Below are positions 9,019-16,376 of a stretch of 64,000 nucleotides of DNA, in pieces. The stretch lies in NCBI GenBank assembly GCA_052180195.1, contig CP197469.1. The stretch is one strand, 5' to 3'. The first letter of the stretch is position 1. Each line of letters opens with the position of its first letter. This DNA comes from Gottfriedia sp002574545 (lineage in GTDB: Bacteria; Bacillota; Bacilli; Bacillales; Bacillaceae_G). The position numbers were made by a program, and so were the translations under genes. The notes under the pieces are model-generated. The model saw only the letters and a program-made list of their open reading frames with translations. It made no database searches and was not told the DNA's origin.

Positions 9019-10290
9019 TTATTTTTTTAATTTCATCCAAGATTCTTCAATCGATTTTAACATTTCATCAGCAGATTTTTGCTTTCCAACGTAAGCTTGC
9101 ATTGATGCACCAAACTCATTTGTAGCTCCATCTGGGTATTTGAACCAGTTCCAAGATAATGTTTTACCTTCTTCAGAGTATTTTAATAGATCGTCTGCGA
9201 TTGGTCCTAAGTTTTTACCTTCAATTGTTTTTAGTGCTGGGATAAATTTGAATTTTTCTACAATGTATTTCTTACCAGTGTCAGAAGTAACCATCCATTC
9301 TAAGAATTTTTTAGCTTCTTCTTTGTTTTTAGAGTTTTTGTTAACTACCCAGTTATTTGGTACACCCATTGGTAATTTGTCCATTGCTGCTTTGTCATCG
9401 TTGATTGGAATTGGTAATACGCCTAAGTTCATGTTAGGAGTAATTCCATCAACCATACCTTGAATCCAGTTACCTTGTTGGATCATAGCTGTTTTACCTT
9501 GAGCAAAGTTTGTAACTTGTGTGTTGTAATCAGTTGTTAAAGGATTTTTATTTCCGTTTTTGATTGTTAAGTCAAACAGTTTCATAAATTGTTTGAATTG
9601 CTCGTTGTCTTGAATTTTCACTTTACCAGCAGAAACATCAGCCATGAATTGGTCTGGATCTTGCTGTTGAGCGAAAGGAATATTTAATAAGTGAATTCCT
9701 AGAATCCACCACTCACCGTATCCTACTGAGAATGGTGTGATACCTGCTTTTTTAAGCTTTTCAGCTGCAGCAGTTAATTCGCTTAATGTTTTTGGTGCTT
9801 CAGTAATACCTGCTTTTGCGAATAAATCTTTATTGTAAATAAAGCCGTAACCTTCAGTATTCATTGGCATACCGTAAAGTTTGCCGTCAATTGTCATTGG
9901 TTTTTCAGTTCCTGGATATAAGTCTTTTACCCAAGATTGATCAGAAAGATCTTCTAATTTATCTTTCCAAGTTTCTGCTTCTTGGAATCCACCGTTGTTA
10001 AAGATATCTGGTTCGTTACCTGAAGCAAATTGCGCTTTTAATGCAGCACCGTAGTCAGCACCGCCACCAACAGTTTGAATTTTAACTGTTACGTTTGGAT
10101 TTTCCTTATGGTAATCCTTCGCCATTTGTTCTAAATCTTTCGCAATCTCAGCTTTAAACTGGAATACGTTTAATGTTACTTTTTTATCCTTTGATTCATT
10201 TGAAGCTTTGTCTGAAGACCCTCCAGAACATGCAGAGAATAACATCACTGAAGTTGTTAATGCAGCTGCTACTTTTAGCATCTTTTTCAT
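9019..10290 (-). CDS. Carbohydrate ABC transporter substrate-binding lipoprotein (copy 1)
   Basis: 423 residues from the ATG at 10290, chosen because GGGGG lies 10 bases upstream; the longer frame to 10311 lacks a ribosome site. A lipoprotein signal (LTTSVMLFSACSGG) puts the lipid-modified Cys near residue 21. The body is a family 1 extracellular solute-binding protein (cluster B, MalE/UgpB-like): KAEIAKDLEQMAKDYHKENPNVTVKIQT, GNWIQGMVDG, MGVPNNWVVNKNSKNKEEAKKF. It captures a sugar or oligosaccharide for the two permeases just upstream. No ATPase gene is adjacent, so a shared MsmX-type ATPase elsewhere probably powers it. It is very similar to copy 2 at 16377-17648. Confidence 0.93.
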   Translation of the reverse strand: MKKMLKVAAALTTSVMLFSACSGGSSDKASNESKDKKVTLNVFQFKAEIAKDLEQMAKDYHKENPNVTVKIQTVGGGADYGAALKAQFASGNEPDIFNNGGFQEAETWKDKLEDLSDQSWVKDLYPGTEKPMTIDGKLYGMPMNTEGYGFIYNKDLFAKAGITEAPKTLSELTAAAEKLKKAGITPFSVGYGEWWILGIHLLNIPFAQQQDPDQFMADVSAGKVKIQDNEQFKQFMKLFDLTIKNGNKNPLTTDYNTQVTNFAQGKTAMIQQGNWIQGMVDGITPNMNLGVLPIPINDDKAAMDKLPMGVPNNWVVNKNSKNKEEAKKFLEWMVTSDTGKKYIVEKFKFIPALKTIEGKNLGPIADDLLKYSEEGKTLSWNWFKYPDGATNEFGASMQAYVGKQKSADEMLKSIEESWMKLKK

Positions 10291-10321
10291 TACTATAAAC
10301 CCCCGTCTCAATATTCTTTAT

Positions 10322-10338
10322 TTTGAATACGCTTTCAT
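10322..10338 (-). promoter_or_regulatory. Perfect CcpA cre site upstream of the binding-protein gene
   Basis: Read on the minus strand, ATGAAAGCGTATTCAAA matches WTGNNARCGNWWWCAWW at all 17 positions. It overlaps the end of the -10 hexamer TATAAT (10337-10342), so bound CcpA would block initiation. Confidence 0.8.
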
Positions 10339-10365
10339 TATACATTTAAAAATAAGCAACTATAG
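10337..10365 (-). promoter_or_regulatory. Promoter of the binding-protein gene, probably activator-dependent
   Basis: A consensus -10 TATAAT (10342-10337) has only CTATAG at the -35 position 17 bp upstream. A poor -35 with a good -10 fits activation by an AraC-type regulator such as the nearby YesN-like protein; the 16-bp motif at 10386-10401 would then lie about 56-71 bp upstream of the start point. Confidence 0.5.
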
Positions 10366-10385
10366 ATAGCCTAAATTGACATGAT

Positions 10386-10414
10386 GGGTGGAATATATTG
10401 ATAGCTTCCACCCA
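10386..10414. promoter_or_regulatory. Inverted repeat and 16-bp shared motif between permease and binding-protein genes
   Basis: GGGTGGAA (10386-10393) and TTCCACCC form an 8-bp stem around TATATTGATAGC just after the permease stop. No T run follows on the minus strand, so it is not a normal terminator. The left part, GGGTGGAATATATTGA, recurs exactly at 12254-12269 before the first permease gene. It could be a regulator binding site or an mRNA-processing hairpin. Confidence 0.55.
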
Positions 10415-10420
10415 GTCACC

Positions 10421-11251
10421 TTATTTAATTGAACCGCTTGTAATCCCTTTAATAATGTGTTTCTGTGCTGCAAAGTAGAAAATTAATAGTGGTGTGATCC
10501 CTAAAACAAGTCCAGATAACGCTAAGTTCCACTGTTTTGTATATGCTCCAAAGAAGTAGAATGTAGCAAGAGGAATCGTTCTTAACTCCATATCTCTTAA
10601 TACAAGTGATGGTAATAAGAAGTCATTCCAAATCCATAACGTATTTAAGATCACAATTGTAACCGTAATTGGTTTTAAAAGTGGAAAAACAACTTTCCAG
10701 AAAACCATAGTCGGTGAACATCCATCAATAATTGCTGCTTCCTCTAACTCGATTGGAATTGTTTTAATAAATCCATGATATAGGAAGATTGATAATGCTG
10801 ACCCGAAACCTAAATACATAATGACTAATCCCCAATGGCTATTCATTAAATGAAGCGTACTTCCAACTTTCACGAGTGGGATCATAATTGATTGGAACGG
10901 GATTACCATTGTTGCTACAAAGATAAAGAAAATGATATTTGAAATTTTACTTTTTGAACGCACTAGTTTATAAGCTGCCATCGAACAGAAAAAGACGATT
11001 ACAACATTACTTACAATTGTTACGATTAATGAGTTCAATAGTGCTTTCCAGAAATTCATGATTTCGATTGCTTGTTGATAGTTTGTAAAATCTAAGCTCT
11101 TTGGAAGCGAAGATGTATTTTGTAAAATATCAGCAAATGATTTAAATGAGTTACCTAACACATAATAAAAAGGAACTAAGAAGACGAGAGCAAGTAGAAT
11201 TGCTGCTATTTCTAATATAAAAGTTAAGCCAGTATATCGTTCTTTCAGCAT
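10421..11251 (-). CDS. Carbohydrate ABC transporter permease, MalG-type (copy 1)
   Basis: 276 residues, six predicted membrane helices. The cytoplasmic EAA loop ELEEAAIIDGCSPTMVFWKVVFPLLKP (about 169-195) is the ATPase docking site of binding-protein-dependent permeases. Its ATG overlaps the stop codon of the preceding permease by one base, so translation is coupled. It forms the membrane pore together with the MalF-type partner. Confidence 0.93.
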   Translation of the reverse strand: MLKERYTGLTFILEIAAILLALVFLVPFYYVLGNSFKSFADILQNTSSLPKSLDFTNYQQAIEIMNFWKALLNSLIVTIVSNVVIVFFCSMAAYKLVRSKSKISNIIFFIFVATMVIPFQSIMIPLVKVGSTLHLMNSHWGLVIMYLGFGSALSIFLYHGFIKTIPIELEEAAIIDGCSPTMVFWKVVFPLLKPITVTIVILNTLWIWNDFLLPSLVLRDMELRTIPLATFYFFGAYTKQWNLALSGLVLGITPLLIFYFAAQKHIIKGITSGSIK

Positions 11252-12186
11252 TATGCCTCAACCTCCCTCTTCTTCGTAATGTAAACTTGAATAACTGAAA
11301 TTAACGCAACGATTACGAAGAATACAATCGCTTTTGCTTCACCTAATCCATAACGGTTATTAACAAACGCTTCAGTGTAAATATTTAATGCCAACATCTC
11401 AGTAGATTTAAATGGTCCACCATTTGTTAACGAAAGGTTCGTATCAAACACTTTAAATGACCATGAAATTGTTAAGAATAAACAAACTGTTACAGCAGGC
11501 GCTACCATAGGAATAATGATTTTACGTAACACTTGGAATTTATTCGCACCATCAATTTGAGCTGCTTCAATTAATTCCTGTGGTACACCTTGTAAGGCCG
11601 CTACATAAATAACCATTATATAACCTGCACCTTGCCAAACTGCTACGATGACAATTGCCCAGAATGCACCTTTTTCTTCTCCTAAAAGTGCTCTTTGTAA
11701 AAAGTCTGAATGCAATAATTGTCCAATTGAAATTAAACCTTTATTAAAAATAAACTGCCAAATGAAACCTAATAATAATCCACCAATTAAATTTGGAAGG
11801 AAAAAGACCGTTCTTAAAATATTTCTAGTCTTCAATGCTTGCGTTACGATTAACGCTAAACTAAAACCAATCACATTGGTCAAAATCACAGCAAATAATG
11901 TATATTTACCCGTTAAAATAAACGAATGGATAAAATCCGTATCCTTTGTAAAAATGTATTTATAATTTTCAAGCCCGACCCACTTAGCAGAATCAGCTAC
12001 ACCATCCCACTCAGTAAATGAATAGAAAAAGCCGATCAAAAATGGCGTTAACACGATCGCTGCAAAAACAATAGTTACTGGTCCTACAAACGTAAGATAA
12101 TTTAAAAAATCTCTTAATTTTTTAGATGACTTCTTTGCCTTGGCATCTGTTAAATTTGTATCAATCACTTTTTTCGTTTCAATCAT
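11251..12186 (-). CDS. Carbohydrate ABC transporter permease, MalF-type (copy 1)
   Basis: 311 residues from the ATG at 12186, which has GGAGGTG seven bases upstream; the frame stays open to 12243 without a ribosome site and would cover the cre site. Six membrane helices follow a charged N-terminal tail. The EAA motif is GVPQELIEAAQIDGANKFQVLRKIIIP. It is the first gene of the sugar ABC operon (MalF-type, MalG-type, binding protein) and is nearly the same as the protein at 18494-19447. Confidence 0.93.
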   Translation of the reverse strand: MIETKKVIDTNLTDAKAKKSSKKLRDFLNYLTFVGPVTIVFAAIVLTPFLIGFFYSFTEWDGVADSAKWVGLENYKYIFTKDTDFIHSFILTGKYTLFAVILTNVIGFSLALIVTQALKTRNILRTVFFLPNLIGGLLLGFIWQFIFNKGLISIGQLLHSDFLQRALLGEEKGAFWAIVIVAVWQGAGYIMVIYVAALQGVPQELIEAAQIDGANKFQVLRKIIIPMVAPAVTVCLFLTISWSFKVFDTNLSLTNGGPFKSTEMLALNIYTEAFVNNRYGLGEAKAIVFFVIVALISVIQVYITKKREVEA

Positions 12187-12228
12187 CTGTAACACCTCCA
12201 CTATCATCATAAAATACCTCTCAAGTTG

Positions 12229-12242
12229 TGAAAACGTATTCA
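12229..12242 (-). promoter_or_regulatory. Perfect cre site upstream of the MalF-type permease gene
   Basis: TGAAAACGTATTCA matches the 14-base CcpA core TGNNARCGNWWWCA completely and lies about 43-56 bp before the ATG at 12186. With the site at 10322 it indicates strong carbon catabolite repression of this transporter. Confidence 0.8.
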
Positions 12243-12253
12243 TTTGAACAGTA

Positions 12254-12269
12254 GGGTGGAATATATTGA
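12254..12269. promoter_or_regulatory. Second copy of the 16-bp motif GGGTGGAATATATTGA
   Basis: Identical over 16 bases to 10386-10401, here 12 bp upstream of the cre site. Its placement before both transcription units of one operon suggests a binding site of the local AraC-type regulator. Confidence 0.5.
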
Positions 12270-12456
12270 CTAGATTGTTTTTAGTTTTACATACTTAGTC
12301 ATTTTTTACATAGGCTACAAACTGCCGAATACCGATCAAAATACACTCTTAAACATGTCTCTCAATGGTTTTTTCACCAAAATGGAGAAATAGTTAATAT
12401 TATTTCTTTAAATGATCGTATGGAAATACACTTTGTTCAAAGTTAATCCACAAACA
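12270..12456. other. Promoter region of the sugar operon
   Basis: About 190 bases between the DUF805 terminator and the 16-bp motif, with no gene. It should carry the upstream part of the sugar-operon promoter; I see no consensus -35/-10 pair. Confidence 0.4.
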
Positions 12457-12482
12457 CAAAAAACCACCTTTAAAAGGTGGCC
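12457..12482 (-). terminator. Terminator of the DUF805 gene
   Basis: Stem CCACCTTT / AAAGGTGG followed on the minus strand by TTTTTTG, 30 bp after the DUF805 stop codon. Confidence 0.9.
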
Positions 12483-12511
12483 TCCACTTCTATTATTTAT
12501 CCAATAACCTA

Positions 12512-12853
12512 CTACTTAGGATTAGCCCCAAATCGATTATCTCCCTCATCACTATCCAAACAGAAGAAAACCAATAGAATAATCGTACCAATTAACGGAA
12601 TTATTCCAATTAACAGCCACCAACCACTTCTACCCGAATCATGTAACCTGCGAGCACCTACTGCTAAAGATGGTAGTAACGTAAGTAAACCGTAAATTCC
12701 AGTTAATAGTTCATCGATACCGGCAATGCTTTGTAAAATCGCAAGTATAATAGTGATAATGGCATTAAACAGGAAAAACATCCAATACTCTGTTCTTCTA
12801 GCTCTTCCGCTGAATACTGCGTAATTCTTTAATACTTTTAAATACCATTCCAC
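12512..12853 (-). CDS. DUF805 family membrane protein
   Basis: 113 residues. Starts MEWYLKVLKNYAVFSGRARRTEYWMF, the hallmark DUF805 N-terminus, followed by hydrophobic segments (about 26-46, 48-65 and 78-96) with the conserved ARRLHDSGRSGWW motif near residue 67. The family is widespread and uncharacterised. A hydrophilic tail (DSDEGDNRFGANPK) ends the protein. It is a single gene with its own terminator and lies next to the left end of repeat element 1. Confidence 0.9.
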   Translation of the reverse strand: MEWYLKVLKNYAVFSGRARRTEYWMFFLFNAIITIILAILQSIAGIDELLTGIYGLLTLLPSLAVGARRLHDSGRSGWWLLIGIIPLIGTIILLVFFCLDSDEGDNRFGANPK

Positions 12854-12955
12854 GAGTGATCCCTCCTAAGATGTAAATACGGTACATTTAAGTCTATTCC
12901 AAATACCCATGTAACATTATTAATTTTTAATGTTAGGAAAATTTATTTTGAATTA

Positions 12956-12982
12956 ACACAAAAACCGCCTAAAATTAGGCGG
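12956..12982 (-). terminator. Terminator-like hairpin at the left end of repeat element 1
   Basis: CCGCCTAAAATTAGGCGG (12965-12982) is self-complementary and is followed on the minus strand by TTTTTGTG. No minus-strand gene ends here, so it either ends transcripts coming out of the element or is left from a lost gene. A decayed copy lies at the other end of the element (14439-14457). Confidence 0.65.
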
Positions 12983-12985
12983 CAG

Positions 12986-14438
12986 ACTGTTGAAATAAAA
13001 CATTGTCAATATAGAACAACAAACGCCTAAGTGTATATTATTTAAACAAAAATTTTAAAGGATCATACTCATAACAGGTTCATGAGGAAGTACACCTGTG
13101 AAAAATAGAAAGATACTTCCTCTTAACAGGTTCATGCGGAAGTATACCTGCCAAAAATAGAAAGGTACTTCCTCATAACTGGTTCATGTGGAAGTATACC
13201 AACCAAAAATTGAAAGATACTTCCTCTTAACAGGTTCATGAGGAAGTACACCTGTGAAAAATTGAAAGATACTTCCTCATAACTGGTTCATGTGGAAGTA
13301 TACCAACCAAAAATTGAAAGATACTTCCTCATAACTGGTTCATGCGGAAGTATACCTGCCAAAAATTGAAAGGTACTTCCTCATAACTGGTTCATGCGGA
13401 AGTATACCTGCCAAAAATTGAAAGAAACTTCCTCATAACTGGTTCATGTGGAAGTACACCTGTGAAAAATAGAAAGATACTTCCTCTTAACAGGTTCATG
13501 AGGAAGTACACCTGTGAAAAATAGAAAGATACTTCCTCTTAACAGGTTCATGAGGAAGTACACCTGTGAAAAATAGAAAGATACTTCCTCTTAACAGGTT
13601 CATGAGGAAGTATACCTGCCAAAAATAGAAAGGTACTTCCTCATAACTGGTTCATGTGGAAGTATACCAACCAAAAATTGAAAGATACTTCCTCTTAACA
13701 GGTTCATGAGGAAGTACACCTGTGAAAAATAGAAAGATACTTCCTCTTAACAGGTTCATGAGGAAGTATACCTGCCAAAAATAGAAAGGTACTTCCTCAT
13801 AACTGGTTCATGCGGAAGTATACCTGCCAAAAATTGAAAGGTACTTCCTCATAACTAGTTCATGAGGAAGTATACCAACCAAAAATTGAAAGGTACTTCC
13901 TCATAACTGGTTCATGTGGAAGTATACCTGCCAAAAATTGAAAGATACTTCCTCATAACAGGTTCATGTGGAAGTATACCTGCCAAAAATTGAAAGAAAC
14001 TTCCTCATAACTGGTTCATGTGGAAGTACACCTGTGAAAAATTGAAAGATACTTCCTCATAACTGGTTCATGTGGAAGTATACCAACCAAAAATTGAAAG
14101 ATACTTCCTCATAACTGGTTCATGTGGAAGTATACCTGTGAAAAATTGAAAGATACTTCCTCATAACTGGTTCATGTGGAAGTATACCAACCAAAAATTG
14201 AAAGATACTTCCTCATAACAGGTTCATGTGGAAGTATACCTGCCAAAAATTGAAAGATACTTCCTCATAACTGGTTCATGTGGAAGTATACCAACCAAAA
14301 ATAGATTGGTACTTCCTCATAACAGGTTCATGAGGAAGTAAACGAGCCAAAAATTAGAAAGTTTCTTACTCATGACAGGTTTTAGGGGAAATCAATCAAA
14401 AATTGGCGTAGTTGACAGGCTCATTTTTCAAAACTCTT
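12986..14438. mobile_element. Repeat element 1: terminal-inverted-repeat element filled with 52-bp tandem repeats
   Basis: A non-coding block of about 1.45 kb. The left end is TGTTGAAA...TTGTCAA (12988-13009) and the right end is the imperfect reverse complement TTGACA...TTCAAAA (14412-14433). Between them are an 87-bp leader, 25 tandem 52-bp units, and a short trailer containing AAAAATTGGCG. The same ends, leader, unit length and trailer occur at 31469-32186. No transposase gene is inside, so it would be non-autonomous. Related stem-loop sequences flank both ends. That it is mobile is inferred; the ends and repeats are seen directly. Confidence 0.7.
13075..14375. repeat. Tandem array, 25 copies of a 52-bp unit
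   Basis: Units begin CAGGTTCATG or CTGGTTCATG and recur every 52 bp (the last is 53). Each junction forms a hairpin, ACTTCCTCAT / ATGAGGAAGT, around AACAGGTTC or AACTGGTTC, often with one mismatch. Inside the units three versions alternate: ACACCTGTG, ATACCTGCC and ATACCAACC. The spacers are repeated too, so it is not a CRISPR array. 52 is not a multiple of 3 and stops occur in all frames, so it is not a coding repeat. Confidence 0.95.
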
Positions 14439-14457
14439 CCTCCTAAAATTAGACAGG
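14439..14457. repeat. Right-flank copy of the hairpin at 12965-12982
   Basis: CCTCCTAAAATTAGACAGG is the near copy of CCGCCTAAAATTAGGCGG; including the following CA, about 18 of 21 aligned positions agree. It has no T run. Together the two copies look like a diverged target-site duplication around repeat element 1. Confidence 0.6.
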
Positions 14458-14569
14458 CATATCTAAGTGTGCGACGAATCGATCATCATTTAATGAAAGG
14501 TTTGTTGAGGAAATACAAAATGATTAATGTATAATAAATGAATTAATACATATTTTTGGGAGATTTATT

Positions 14570-14980
14570 TTGAAGCCGATTTTCATCAAAATTTTACTGT
14601 TAATTTTTTCACTTCTGTTTATTTTTAGGTTTACTTTTTTTCCGGTCGCTTCTTTAGGCATAGGCGTATCCGAGGGTGGATTAAATTTAATCCCTTTCAT
14701 CCAACTATTTAATGGGTTTGGTCTTAAGCAATTCATCGTTAATGTTATTGGTAATATCCTTCTTTTTGTGCCATTTGGATTTATTTTGACTTCCATTAAG
14801 CGAACAAAAATGGTTATATTAGTTGGCCTGTTTTTATCGGTAAGTATAGAAGTTGTCCAATATATGATGTCTTTTAGATGGTCAGATATAGATGATGTTA
14901 TATTAAATACTCTAGGGACTTACATTGGGTATAGGATATACATGGGCAAAAGGTTTATATACTTCCTTAGGAGCAACTAA
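14570..14980 (+). CDS. VanZ family membrane protein
   Basis: 136 residues starting at a TTG (14570) with GGGAG seven bases upstream. Four membrane helices; the conserved VanZ features are NLIPF (NLIPFIQLFN) near residue 39, the NVIGNILLFVPFGF motif near 55, and the SVSIEVVQYMMSFRWSDIDDVILNTLGTYIGYRIY block from about 91 to 125. VanZ-like proteins are linked to low-level teicoplanin tolerance in some hosts, but most chromosomal ones have no known role. Single gene, ended by the hairpin at 15010-15037. Confidence 0.88.
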   Translation: MKPIFIKILLLIFSLLFIFRFTFFPVASLGIGVSEGGLNLIPFIQLFNGFGLKQFIVNVIGNILLFVPFGFILTSIKRTKMVILVGLFLSVSIEVVQYMMSFRWSDIDDVILNTLGTYIGYRIYMGKRFIYFLRSN

Positions 14981-15009
14981 AAAACAACATATAATCCATC
15001 AATAACTAC

Positions 15010-15037
15010 GGCTGTGTCCTTTATCGGATACAGTTTT
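15010..15037 (+). terminator. Terminator of the VanZ family gene
   Basis: GGCTGTGTCC TTTAT CGGATACAG stem-loop followed by TTTTTTTG, 30 bp after the stop codon. Confidence 0.8.
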
Positions 15038-15074
15038 TTTGTATTATTGATTGCCTCACTCATTAAAAATTCCA

Positions 15075-15104
15075 CAAAAAAAGGAAGCCCAAATTCGGAC
15101 TCCC
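15075..15104 (-). terminator. Terminator of the LysM protein gene
   Basis: On the minus strand GGGAGTCC and GGGCTTCC pair fully when G-U pairs are allowed, around GAATTT, followed by TTTTTTTG. It lies 13 bp after the stop codon. Confidence 0.8.
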
Positions 15105-15116
15105 TCATCAAATAAC

Positions 15117-16166
15117 TTACTTATTAACATGTGTTAACGTCGCACCATACGGAGTTACATCAAAGAAATCTCCATAACCAACAACAGTTCCGCTGCCGTT
15201 TGCGATGACTGATTTTCTAGATTTCCATGTTTCTCTCCATTGTTCATTTACATCTGCAGCTCGACGATTAACGATCATATTCATTTTCTTCGTTTCGATT
15301 TGTTCTTTTGTCATGTTTTTTGTATCAATTTTTTTAAAGTCTTCTAAAATTAAATTTTTCGTTTTATCTGAGATTGCACCACTTTGAACAAAGATATCGA
15401 ACATTAGTGCATATCCTCTTTTTGACCATAATCCGAATGTTTTGTAATACTTTTCTGCTTGATCGAAGTACCATTTTGACGCATTAATTTGTTCATCAAT
15501 ACATTCTTTGCTTGTCCCTAGATTTTTAAAGTAAGTCTTCCAAGGCTCTACAACTTTGTATTTATTATTAGGGTCACTGATTGAATCTCCCCAAGCTACT
15601 TGTTCTTTTGTTGTTTTGTTCATCACTACATCTTTGAATGTATTATATGAATTCATATCTCCATTGAAAGCTTTTAGGACGACATCATTATGATTTTTGA
15701 ACATATTTTTCATAATTGGTTGTAAAGTTTCTGTTCCAAAGTTTTCTTGAAGCGCACCAAAAGATAGACCAGCACCATCGAAGTTACCACTTGTTGCACC
15801 GAATGCATCAGCTTCAGATGACGCTGTTTCATACCATGAAGTGATTTCTAGTGCCATCTTTTTCACTGATTCACTTGCTGGGAGTTTCACAGGACTATTC
15901 GTCTGTGTTGTTGGTTTCTTTGGAGCAACTTTTGTTTTCGTAGGAATCGTTATTTTTTGTCCAATTCGAATTGAGTTCGATTTTAGTTTATTTTGCTTTT
16001 TAAGCTCTGTAACAGTTGTTTTATATTTTTTAGAAATTTTATAAAGCGTGTCCCCTTTTTTAACTTTATAAACAACAGAAGCAGCATCAGCTGATCCGAC
16101 TACTGTTGTTCCTAAAGAAAAGACAATCGCGGTTGATAAGATCACATTTTTAATCGATTTTTTCAT
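15117..16166 (-). CDS. Secreted LysM-domain protein, probable peptidoglycan hydrolase
   Basis: 349 residues. A signal peptide (NVILSTAIVFSLGTTVVGSADAAS, cleavage near residue 28) is followed by one LysM peptidoglycan-binding domain at about 32-77 (YKVKKGDTLYKISKKYKTT) and a Pro/Thr linker. The remaining 250 residues contain a lysozyme-like signature, SFGALQENFGTETLQPIM near 136-153, preceded by a conserved-looking Glu-rich stretch (ITSWYETASSEADAFGATSG). I think the C-terminal part is a cell-wall glycosidase of the lysozyme superfamily, but I cannot name the family. Single gene; direct repeats lie about 70 bp upstream. Confidence 0.7.
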   Translation of the reverse strand: MKKSIKNVILSTAIVFSLGTTVVGSADAASVVYKVKKGDTLYKISKKYKTTVTELKKQNKLKSNSIRIGQKITIPTKTKVAPKKPTTQTNSPVKLPASESVKKMALEITSWYETASSEADAFGATSGNFDGAGLSFGALQENFGTETLQPIMKNMFKNHNDVVLKAFNGDMNSYNTFKDVVMNKTTKEQVAWGDSISDPNNKYKVVEPWKTYFKNLGTSKECIDEQINASKWYFDQAEKYYKTFGLWSKRGYALMFDIFVQSGAISDKTKNLILEDFKKIDTKNMTKEQIETKKMNMIVNRRAADVNEQWRETWKSRKSVIANGSGTVVGYGDFFDVTPYGATLTHVNK

Positions 16167-16236
16167 AGTTGATTACTCTCCCTTACTATTAATCTATTGA
16201 TCTAGGTTAATTCAGGAATTTCATTTATTTCCACAA

Positions 16237-16262
16237 CGATAATTACTATATCACGATAATTA
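16237..16262. promoter_or_regulatory. Direct repeat CGATAATTA x2 upstream of the LysM gene
   Basis: CGATAATTA occurs at 16237-16245 and 16254-16262, 17 bp apart, about 70-95 bp upstream of the LysM gene start. Direct 9-mers at less than two helical turns resemble a response-regulator site; no regulator is assigned. Confidence 0.3.
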
Positions 16263-16316
16263 ATTTGATTCATCCTATAAAATCTTCCAATCGTTAAATC
16301 ACCAACAAAATCCGCA

Positions 16317-16371
16317 TTAAAAAAGACAAACCAATTCGAAACATTATTTCGAAATAAAGCTTGTCTTTCCT
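16317..16371 (-). terminator. Terminator of the second sugar ABC operon
   Basis: Long hairpin with outer stem AAAGACAA / TTGTCTTT and inner TTTCGAAAT / GTTTCGAA pairing, followed on the minus strand by TTTTTTAATG, just after the binding-protein stop. Confidence 0.85.
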
Positions 16372-16376
16372 ATATA

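Noticed and set aside
13075..14375. CRISPR array
   Set aside because: Units repeat throughout, including the parts between hairpins; there are no unique spacers and no cas genes nearby.
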